In this document: positions 7,528 through 13,442 of the stretch, piece after piece | Layout: the number at the start of each line of letters is the position of its first letter | How positions within the stretch are numbered: the first letter of the stretch is position 1 | Assembly: GCA_029946045.1 (NCBI GenBank) | Contig: JAQSDS010000437.1 | Coordinates: forward strand, 1-13,442 | Direction of reading: 5' to 3' | Source: Rhodoferax sp. | GTDB taxonomy: Bacteria > Pseudomonadota > Gammaproteobacteria > Burkholderiales > Burkholderiaceae_C | DNA length: 13,442 nucleotides | Position numbers and translations under genes: made by a program | Notes under the pieces: model-generated | The model's database searches: none | Told to the model about the DNA's origin: nothing | What the model saw: only the letters and a program-made list of their open reading frames with translations

Positions 7528-8208
7528 ATGAAACTCTATATTGGCAACAAGAATTACTCGTCCTGGTCCATGCGTTCCTGGGTCATGCTGACCCAGGCCG
7601 GGATCCCGTTTGAAGAGGTGATGGTGCGCTTTGACGCCCTCACACCTGAGTCGCAATTCAAGGCGACGCTGCGCAGCTTGTCGTCCTGTGGCAAGGTGCC
7701 GGTGCTGGTCGACGGTGAGTTGGTGGTGTCGGACACGCTGGCCATCGCCGAATATGTGGCCGAGCAGTTTCCCGAAAAAATGCTTTGGCCCGTTGACAAG
7801 GCGGCTCGGGCCCAAGCCCGTAGCCTGTGTGCCGAGATGCACAGCGGTTTTACCGGTCTGCGCGCTCATTACCCAATGAATATTGAGGCTAGCTTGCCCG
7901 AGGCAGGTGCATTGGTCTGGCGTGATCAGCCTGCGGTGCGGGCCGACGTCGCCCGCCTGGTTGCCATGTGGCAACAGTGCCTGGAAGTGCATGGCGGGCC
8001 CATGCTGTTTGGCGATTTCAGTGTGGCCGATGCCTATTTTTCCCCTGTTTGCTCGCGCTTGCTGACCTACGGCTTGCCTCTGCCCGCCGACATTGCGGCC
8101 TACGTTCAGCGCGTGTTGGCGCTGCCGGGCGTCAGGGCATGGGTCGAGGGCGCGCTGGAAGAGCAGGATTTTTTGGACTTTGAAGAGCCTTACCGCTTGT
8201 CGCGCTGA
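7528..8208 (+). CDS. Glutathione S-transferase family protein (226 aa)
   Basis: Cytosolic thioredoxin-fold protein that probably uses glutathione; the substrate cannot be told. The N-terminal domain begins MKLYIGNKNYSSWSMRSW, where Ser11, Ser12 or Ser14 could be the glutathione-activating serine. It continues with GKVPVLVDGELVVSDTLAIAEY (55-76), containing the cis-proline at 58 and the Ser68-Asp69 pair that normally holds the gamma-glutamyl end of glutathione. The all-helical C-terminal half has CAEMHSGFTGLRAHYPMNI and an SVAD N-capping box (165-168). The length is typical. The start is supported by the GAAAGG sequence at 7515-7520. It sits 11 bases behind the GGDEF-EAL stop and 16 bases before cca, so cotranscription is likely. 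A functional link to c-di-GMP is not implied. Confidence 0.9.
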   Translation: MKLYIGNKNYSSWSMRSWVMLTQAGIPFEEVMVRFDALTPESQFKATLRSLSSCGKVPVLVDGELVVSDTLAIAEYVAEQFPEKMLWPVDKAARAQARSLCAEMHSGFTGLRAHYPMNIEASLPEAGALVWRDQPAVRADVARLVAMWQQCLEVHGGPMLFGDFSVADAYFSPVCSRLLTYGLPLPADIAAYVQRVLALPGVRAWVEGALEEQDFLDFEEPYRLSR

Positions 8209-8224
8209 CGTGTTGGACCCCAAT

Positions 8225-9499
8225 ATGCAAATTTACATGGTCGGCGGTGCGGTGCGTGATGCGCTGCTGGGGCTGCCCGTGAAGGACCGCGACTGGGTGG
8301 TGGTGGGCAGCGCGCCGGAACACATGGCAGCGCAGGGCTTTGTGCCCGTGGGCAAAGACTTTCCGGTGTTCCTGCACCCGCAAACCCATGAAGAATATGC
8401 GCTGGCGCGCACCGAGCGCAAGACGGCGCCGGGCTACCATGGCTTTGTCATCCATGCGGCACCAGACGTGACTCTGGCGCAAGACCTGGCGCGGCGTGAC
8501 CTCAGCATCAATGCCATGGCGGTGGCGGCTGCGCAGCTGGGCCCCGACGGGTCGTGGGCACCGCAAAGTCTCATTGATCCTTACGCTGGCTTGCAGGACC
8601 TGACCCACAAGCTGTTTCGCCATGTGGGTCCGGCATTTCGCGAAGATCCGGTGCGCATTTTGCGGCTGGCGCGCCTGGCCGCCCGGTTTCCCGATTTCAC
8701 ACTGGTGCCGGAAACGCTGCAACTGATGCGCGAGATGGTGGCCAGTGGCGAGGTCGACCACCTGGTGCCCGAGCGCGTCTGGCAGGAGTTGGCCAAAGGC
8801 TTGATGGAAGTCATGCCTTCGCGCATGTTTGCCGTGCTGCGCGACTGTGGTGCGCTGGCCAGATTGCTGCCCGAAGTGGACTGCCTGTGGGGCGTGGCGC
8901 AGCGCGCCGACTACCACCCCGAGGTCGATACCGGCGTTCACGTGATGATGGTGCTCGACATGAGCGCGCGCCTGCAAGCGCCGCTGCCGGTGCGGCTGGC
9001 CTGCCTGTGCCACGACCTCGGCAAGGGCAATACGCCCGCTGACATTCTGCCGCGCCATCTGGGACACGAACAACGCAGTGTGCCCTTGCTGCAAGGCCTG
9101 TGTGCGCGTTTGCGCGTGCCTACCGAGTGCCGGGAGCTGGCCGAAGTGATGGCACGCGAACACAGCAATATCCACCGCTCCCTGGAGTTCGATGCGGCGG
9201 CGCTGGTGCGGCTGCTCGAGCGCTGCGACGCATTGCGCAAACCGGCGCGTTTCGCCCTGATTCTGCTGGCCTGCGAATGTGACGCGCGCGGGCGCTTGGG
9301 CTACGCTGACGCCGCCTACCCACAACGCCTGCGTTTGCAGGCGGCGCTGGCGGCCGCCCAGGGGATCGCCACCCATGAGCTTGCGTCCAAAGCCATGGCA
9401 GGCGGTGCCAAAGGGCAACAAATCGCGCAAGCCATGCATGCCGCCCGCGTGAACGCGGTGCAGGCAGCTTTGGCCTTGATCCCGTGCCAACAGGCATGA
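8225..9499 (+). CDS. cca: CCA-adding enzyme with HD domain (multifunctional CCA protein, 424 aa)
   Basis: Adds or repairs the 3' CCA end of tRNAs using CTP and ATP without a template; the C-terminal HD domain of the E. coli enzyme also has phosphodiesterase and phosphatase activity. The protein follows E. coli Cca closely throughout: VGGAVRDALLGLPVKDRDW (residues 6-24) with metal-binding Asp21 and Asp23, FPVFLHPQTHEEYALARTER, RRDLSINAMA, FREDPVRILRLARLAARF and PERVWQEL. The HD domain has its CHDLGKG motif at 262-268 (His263, Asp264). The length compares with about 412 in E. coli. ATG 8225 gives the conserved MQIYMVGGAVRD start; an in-frame GTG at 8210 is possible, but neither start has a good Shine-Dalgarno sequence. 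It is probably cotranscribed with the GST gene 16 bases upstream. Confidence 0.97.
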   Translation: MQIYMVGGAVRDALLGLPVKDRDWVVVGSAPEHMAAQGFVPVGKDFPVFLHPQTHEEYALARTERKTAPGYHGFVIHAAPDVTLAQDLARRDLSINAMAVAAAQLGPDGSWAPQSLIDPYAGLQDLTHKLFRHVGPAFREDPVRILRLARLAARFPDFTLVPETLQLMREMVASGEVDHLVPERVWQELAKGLMEVMPSRMFAVLRDCGALARLLPEVDCLWGVAQRADYHPEVDTGVHVMMVLDMSARLQAPLPVRLACLCHDLGKGNTPADILPRHLGHEQRSVPLLQGLCARLRVPTECRELAEVMAREHSNIHRSLEFDAAALVRLLERCDALRKPARFALILLACECDARGRLGYADAAYPQRLRLQAALAAAQGIATHELASKAMAGGAKGQQIAQAMHAARVNAVQAALALIPCQQA

Positions 9500-9521
9500 G
9501 CGCCTCGGGTATGCTCGCAGC

Positions 9522-10226
9522 ATGTCAAGTTTGCTGATCATTGAAGACGACGAATTGCTGCGCGATGGCCTGTCTGCGCTGTTTACCCAGGACGGCCACA
9601 GCGTCATGGCGGCGGCTGACGGCGAGGCCGCGCAGGCCTTGCTGGAGGCGCAGCGCTTTGACGGTGTGGTGCTCGATCTGGGCTTGCCAAAAATCAGTGG
9701 CATGGAGGTGTTACGCTGGGTGCGCAAGCGCCTGCCCGCCTTGCCCGTGCTGATTTTGACAGCGCGCGACGGGGTGGATGATCGGGTCCAGGGGCTTAAC
9801 GCCGGCGCCGATGATTACCTCACCAAACCCTTTAACATGGCCGAATTGCAGGCCCGCATGGCTTCCTTACTGCGACGCGCCCGGCTGCCGGCATTTGGTG
9901 GCTCACTGGAGCTGGCCGCCAGCCCGACGGCGCGGCCGTTGCGGGTTGACGCCACTTTGCCGCAAGCCTGGCTGGGCGACGAGGCGCTCGAACTGACGCA
10001 GCGTGAATGGGCGCTTTTGTCGCTGCTTGTGACCCATGCCGGTCGCGTGGTGAGCCGCGAAGATGTACTTGAAACCTGGCAAGGTGAGCCCGGTGAGCCC
10101 GGTGCCCTGGCCTCCAATGCGCTGGAGGTTTATATCCATCGCCTGCGGCGAAAACTGGTCGATTCGGGCCTGAACATTCGCAATGTTCGTGGCCTGGGTT
10201 ACATGCTGGAAACCGGCGTTGCCTGA
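9522..10226 (+). CDS. OmpR/PhoB-family response regulator, TctD/QseB-like (234 aa)
   Basis: Cytoplasmic transcription factor activated by phosphorylation from the kinase encoded 16 bases downstream. The receiver domain (1-118) has acidic residues Asp9-Asp10, the phosphoacceptor Asp52 in VVLDLGLP, the switch Thr80 in LILTARD and Lys102 in LTKPF. The winged-helix domain (about 135-232) shows LTQREWALLSLLVTHAGRVVSRE, the recognition-helix stretch SNALEVYIHRLRRKL, and the wing NIRNVRGLGYMLE. The loop before the recognition helix contains a GEP-GEP repeat encoded by a perfect 9-base tandem duplication. The start follows cca by 22 bases with only a weak ribosome-binding sequence. The target promoter is unknown. 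Similarity to TctD is suggested mainly by the TctE-like partner kinase. Confidence 0.93.
   Translation: MSSLLIIEDDELLRDGLSALFTQDGHSVMAAADGEAAQALLEAQRFDGVVLDLGLPKISGMEVLRWVRKRLPALPVLILTARDGVDDRVQGLNAGADDYLTKPFNMAELQARMASLLRRARLPAFGGSLELAASPTARPLRVDATLPQAWLGDEALELTQREWALLSLLVTHAGRVVSREDVLETWQGEPGEPGALASNALEVYIHRLRRKLVDSGLNIRNVRGLGYMLETGVA
10083..10100 (+). repeat. Perfect 9-base tandem duplication within the response regulator gene
   Basis: GGTGAGCCC occurs twice head to tail and is followed by GGTGCCC. It is in frame and encodes Gly-Glu-Pro-Gly-Glu-Pro-Gly at residues 188-194, in the loop before the DNA-recognition helix. Confidence 0.9.
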
Positions 10227-10242
10227 GCCGGGCCAGGCGCAC

Positions 10243-11655
10243 ATGACCACCCCAACGCTACGTCGCGGCCTGTCACTCAAGCGCCAGTTGTTGCTTTGGT
10301 TGTTGCTGCCGCAACTGGTCTTGTTTTTGGTCGGCGGCGCGCTGGCCTACCGGATTGCCTTGAATTACGCTGAAAAAGCCATTGACCAGTCATTGACCCA
10401 ATCGGTGCGTTCGCTCGCGCGTCAGGTCAAGCCGATCGGTTCGGGTTTGCTGATTGACTTTCCCAGGGCCGCGCAGGACATCATTGAACAGGACCCCGAT
10501 GACCGGGTCAGCTACATGGTGTCGAGCCCTCCTGGCAGCTTCCTGCTGGGCAACGGCAAGTTGCCGGCCCCGGCAGAACAGCTGCAACTGCCGACCCGCG
10601 AGGCGCTGCTCTACAACGCCCAGGTTGAAGGCAAACCGATGCGTGTGGCGCTGCTCGAGCTGGACTACGGCGATACCGGCGCACCCCAACGCATGCGGGT
10701 TCAGGTGGCCAAAAGCCTGGCGGTGCAAAAGCGTCTGACCACCGAGCTGGTTGCCGATATGCTGGTGCCCCTGCTGCTGCTGGGCATGGTGCTGAGCGTG
10801 CTGGTTTATGGTGGTATTTCCCGCGGCTTGCAACCCTTGGCCCGGCTGCAGATGCAATTGGGCGACCGGCGTGACCAGGTCCTGTCGGACCTGTCGCCGA
10901 TTGAGATGGACCAGGCACCGCAGGAAGTGCACGCGCTGGCGGGTGCTGTGAATCACTTGCTCACCGCAGTGCGACGCAGTCTGGGCCAGGAAAAGCGGTT
11001 TTTGAACGATGCCGCCCACCAGTTGCGCACCCCTCTGGCGGGCTTGATCAGTCAAACCGAGCTGGCGCTGGCAGAAAACGACCCGCAGGCCTTGCGCGCG
11101 CGGCTGCTTAAAGTGCTCTCGGGGGCCCAGCGCAGTGCCCACCTGGTGCAACAGTTGTTGTCGCTGGCACGTAATGAGGTCGAGGTTCACTTGCAGCCGC
11201 TGGATGTGGCCAGCCTGGCGCGTGAGGTGGCGCGCGACTGGACACCACGCGCACTCAAGGCCGGGATAGACTTGGGTTATGAAGGCGTTGACCATCTGAT
11301 ACTTGAAGGAGAAGCCTTCTTGCTGCGTGAAGCGTTGAATAATCTGATTGACAACGCCTTGATGTATGCCGGGACCGGTAGCGAAGTGACCTTGAGTGTG
11401 CAAGTGCAGGCTGGACAGGTGGTACTTGAAGTCGCCGACAACGGCCCAGGCCTGTCAGAGCAGGATTTGCCGCATGTGTTCGAGCGCTTTTGGCGTGCCA
11501 GTGACATGCCTGGTGGTTGTGGTCTGGGGCTGGCCATTGTGGCGGAGATCGCCCAGCGCCATGGCGGCCACGCGCAGGTTCTGGCGGCACAGCCCCGGGG
11601 GCTGCGCGTGCAGTTGTGTTTGCCAGCGCGTTCCGCTGAAAACGTGGTTTTGTGA
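10243..11655 (+). CDS. Sensor histidine kinase, TctE-like (470 aa)
   Basis: Inner-membrane sensor kinase that should phosphorylate the response regulator encoded just upstream. Transmembrane helices lie at about 15-37 and 174-196. The roughly 135 residues between them resemble the 2CSK_N periplasmic sensor region of TctE-type kinases, ending in the RVQVAKSLAVQKRLTTEL stretch. A short HAMP-like linker (GLQPLARLQMQL) leads to the dimerisation helix with FLNDAAHQLRTPLAGL, phosphoacceptor His259. The ATPase domain has the N box NNLIDNALMY (Asn371), VADNGPGL (Asp399), FERFWR and GCGLGLAIV, so all catalytic elements are present. ATG 10243 gives a short basic N-terminus before the first helix; the frame is open upstream to 10183, overlapping the regulator, but that is less likely. 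No tricarboxylate transport genes are adjacent, so the signal is unknown. Confidence 0.93.
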   Translation: MTTPTLRRGLSLKRQLLLWLLLPQLVLFLVGGALAYRIALNYAEKAIDQSLTQSVRSLARQVKPIGSGLLIDFPRAAQDIIEQDPDDRVSYMVSSPPGSFLLGNGKLPAPAEQLQLPTREALLYNAQVEGKPMRVALLELDYGDTGAPQRMRVQVAKSLAVQKRLTTELVADMLVPLLLLGMVLSVLVYGGISRGLQPLARLQMQLGDRRDQVLSDLSPIEMDQAPQEVHALAGAVNHLLTAVRRSLGQEKRFLNDAAHQLRTPLAGLISQTELALAENDPQALRARLLKVLSGAQRSAHLVQQLLSLARNEVEVHLQPLDVASLAREVARDWTPRALKAGIDLGYEGVDHLILEGEAFLLREALNNLIDNALMYAGTGSEVTLSVQVQAGQVVLEVADNGPGLSEQDLPHVFERFWRASDMPGGCGLGLAIVAEIAQRHGGHAQVLAAQPRGLRVQLCLPARSAENVVL

Positions 11656-11688
11656 CGTTTGGAATTGTTTTTTTTGGGTAACAAAGTT

Positions 11689-13442
11689 ATGGCAAATGTA
11701 AATTCTGAAATCAGTACCGGTCAGGCACTCCATGACTTCTGGCAAAGCCTGTTGGCCAATATCGGTCAAGGTGTTTGCGTGTTTGATGCCCATGGCTGCG
11801 TGAGCCATTTCAATCCCAGTGCGTCCGAGTTGCTTGACGTACCGCCAGAGTTTCTGGCAAGTGGCCCATCCTTGCGCGAGATTTATGATTTTCAGATGCA
11901 ACGCGGTGATTTTGCTGGCGCACCGCATCCATTGAGCAAGCCTGACGGGGAGGTCGCAGCTGACGATGCCCTGATGACCGAGCACTATTTGCGTTTGAAA
12001 CATCTGGGGCGTACCTTGCAGGTCCAAACCAGACGCATGCCAGGTGCCGGTATGGTGCAGACGGTGGTGGATGTCAGCGATTACGTGCAGGCCGAAGCCG
12101 GCCGCAAGCGCGCCAACCAGTTGCTTTTTGCCACTCAGGCACTGGCCGAACTCGGCGGCTGGGAAGAGGATCTGCAACACGGGCAGGTCACCTGGACCGA
12201 TGGTGTGTACCGCATTTTCGAGACCACTCCGCAAAACTTTACGCCCTCGCCCGAGACCATCAGACCCTTGCACACCGAAGAATCGCTGGCCATCGACGCG
12301 GCGTCTTACCAGTCTTCTGGCCAGCCCGCGCCAACCCACGAGTTCGAGATTGAAATGCTGACCCTCAAAGGCCGACGCATCTGGTTGCACTCACGGGGCA
12401 CCACCACCTGGGTCAATGGTGTTGCGGTCAAACGCACAGCGATTGTGCAGGACATTACCCGGCGCAAACAGACCGAGATGGCCTTGCGCGACAGCGAGGC
12501 GCGCTGGAAATTGGCGCTGGAGAGCGTGGGTGACGGGGTCTGGGACCTGCAGGTGCAAAGTGGCGAGCAGTACCTGTCGCCGAATCTTTTGCGCATGTAC
12601 GGCTATGACGATGGTGAGCTCCAGGCCAATGTGACTGAGCTCGACGCGCTGGTTCACCCCGAAGATGTCGGGCGCGTGCAGCACGACCGGCAGTCCCACC
12701 TCGATGGTCTCACGCTCACCTACAGCAACGAGCATCGGGTGCTGTGCAAGGACGGCAACTGGAAGTGGGTGCATAGCCGGGGCATGGTGATCAGCCGCGA
12801 TGCCCAGGGCAAGGCGCTGCGCATGTTGGGTACCCACGCTGACATCACCGAGCGCAAAACAGCCGATGCGCTGGTCTGGCAGCAGGCGCACTTTGACGCG
12901 CTGACCGGCCTGCCCAATCGACGTTTGATGCGTGAACGGCTGGTTCAGGAAATCAAGAAATGTCGCCGTAACGGGCACAAATTAGCGCTGTTGTTCATTG
13001 ATCTCGACCATTTCAAGGAGGTCAATGACACGCTCGGACATGACCGCGGTGACGATTTGCTGGTCGAGGCGGCGCAACGCATTCAGCGCTGCCTGCGTGA
13101 AACCGATACCGTGGCCCGCATGGGTGGCGATGAGTTCACGGTCATCATCACCAGCCTGAGCGATGAGTCCAATCTGCAGAGCATTCTGCCCAAACTTCTG
13201 AACACCTTGAGCGCGTCGTTCCAATTGGGGTTGGACCAGGTTTTTGTGTCCGCCAGCATGGGTGTCACGGTTTATCCGACTGACACCACGGAGGTGGAGG
13301 ACCTGCTGAAAAATGCCGATCAGGCGCTGTATGTGGCCAAGGCGGCAGGGCGCAACCGATTCAGCTTTTTCACCCCGGCTTTGCAGGAGGCCGCCATGCA
13401 GCGGGCCCAATTGACCCACGACCTGCGTGCCGCACTGCCGGC
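11689..13442 (+). CDS. Soluble PAS-PAS-PAS-GGDEF protein, probably a diguanylate cyclase, possibly GGDEF-EAL (3' end beyond the window)
   Basis: Predicted cytoplasmic cyclic di-GMP enzyme; 584 complete codons are visible and the frame is open at the edge. No membrane segment is seen. Domains in order: a PAS_7-like domain (about 16-125, with NIGQGVCVFDAHGCVSHFNP), a second PAS (about 144-260, ending QDITRRK), a third PAS_3-like domain (about 265-390, with LVHPEDVGRV and ADITERK), then GGDEF (about 397-563). The active site G479-G480-D481-E482-F483 and the inhibitory-site motif R470-E-T-D473 are intact. The last residues (QLTHDLRAAL) resemble the linker that precedes EAL domains, so a phosphodiesterase half may follow. 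The ATG lies 33 bases after the kinase stop with a weak ribosome-binding sequence; an in-frame TTG at 11674 is an alternative. Its position behind the two-component pair suggests cotranscription or control by it, which is not proven. Confidence 0.9.
   Translation, partial: MANVNSEISTGQALHDFWQSLLANIGQGVCVFDAHGCVSHFNPSASELLDVPPEFLASGPSLREIYDFQMQRGDFAGAPHPLSKPDGEVAADDALMTEHYLRLKHLGRTLQVQTRRMPGAGMVQTVVDVSDYVQAEAGRKRANQLLFATQALAELGGWEEDLQHGQVTWTDGVYRIFETTPQNFTPSPETIRPLHTEESLAIDAASYQSSGQPAPTHEFEIEMLTLKGRRIWLHSRGTTTWVNGVAVKRTAIVQDITRRKQTEMALRDSEARWKLALESVGDGVWDLQVQSGEQYLSPNLLRMYGYDDGELQANVTELDALVHPEDVGRVQHDRQSHLDGLTLTYSNEHRVLCKDGNWKWVHSRGMVISRDAQGKALRMLGTHADITERKTADALVWQQAHFDALTGLPNRRLMRERLVQEIKKCRRNGHKLALLFIDLDHFKEVNDTLGHDRGDDLLVEAAQRIQRCLRETDTVARMGGDEFTVIITSLSDESNLQSILPKLLNTLSASFQLGLDQVFVSASMGVTVYPTDTTEVEDLLKNADQALYVAKAAGRNRFSFFTPALQEAAMQRAQLTHDLRAALP

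Noticed and set aside
8132..9727. 531-codon open frame on the minus strand opposite cca
   Set aside because: It is the antisense shadow of a GC-rich gene. The translation is rich in His, Arg and Gln, has no recognisable domain, and the plus-strand frame matches Cca along its whole length.
10390..11403. 337-codon minus-strand open frame opposite the kinase
   Set aside because: Low-complexity, Gln- and His-rich translation with no domain; the kinase H, N and G boxes on the plus strand explain the region.
11640..11675. Possible rho-independent terminator after the kinase: AAACGT (11640-11645) pairs with ACGTTT (11655-11660), and a run of eight T follows at 11668-11675
   Set aside because: The stem is only 6 base pairs, AT-rich, with a 9-base loop, and the T-run starts 7 bases after the stem. 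It is too weak to call without transcript data.

Overview
The window is GC-rich and almost fully coding. It looks like a chromosomal segment of a betaproteobacterium, most likely Burkholderiales/Comamonadaceae (Rhodoferax- or Polaromonas-like). That placement is inferred from the style of the proteins (E. coli-like bifunctional Cca, TctE-type sensor kinase, QueA, Slt) and from codon use; there is no rRNA or marker gene to prove it. No tRNA, rRNA, CRISPR array, insertion sequence or prophage gene was seen. No gene-free stretch exceeds about 65 bases.

Layout. (1) 1-1169, minus strand: a two-gene unit of 5-formyltetrahydrofolate cyclo-ligase followed by queA, which runs off the left edge. (2) 1179-3158, plus strand: the soluble lytic transglycosylase slt, divergent from the cyclo-ligase with only 9 bases between the two start codons. 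(3) 3222-7516: a family-3 periplasmic solute-binding protein joined by an ATGA stop/start overlap to a 1167-residue membrane protein with a periplasmic sensor region, three PAS domains, GGDEF and EAL. (4) 7528-9499: a glutathione S-transferase family protein and the CCA-adding enzyme, tightly spaced behind the GGDEF-EAL gene. (5) 9522-11655: an OmpR-type response regulator and a TctE-like histidine kinase. (6) 11689 to the right edge: a soluble protein with three PAS domains and GGDEF, truncated by the window and possibly continuing into an EAL domain.

How it fits together. The housekeeping genes (queA, cyclo-ligase, slt, GST, cca) frame signalling genes that feed cyclic di-GMP. The most interesting part is the binding-protein/GGDEF-EAL pair. 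No transporter permease or ATPase is present and the two genes are translationally coupled, so the binding protein probably hands ligand information to the c-di-GMP enzyme rather than importing a nutrient. The logic resembles NspS-MbaA of Vibrio cholerae and the ArtI-dependent arginine response of Salmonella, but with a family-3 binding protein fixed genetically to its own enzyme. A second c-di-GMP gene lies 33 bases behind an orphan TctDE-like two-component pair.
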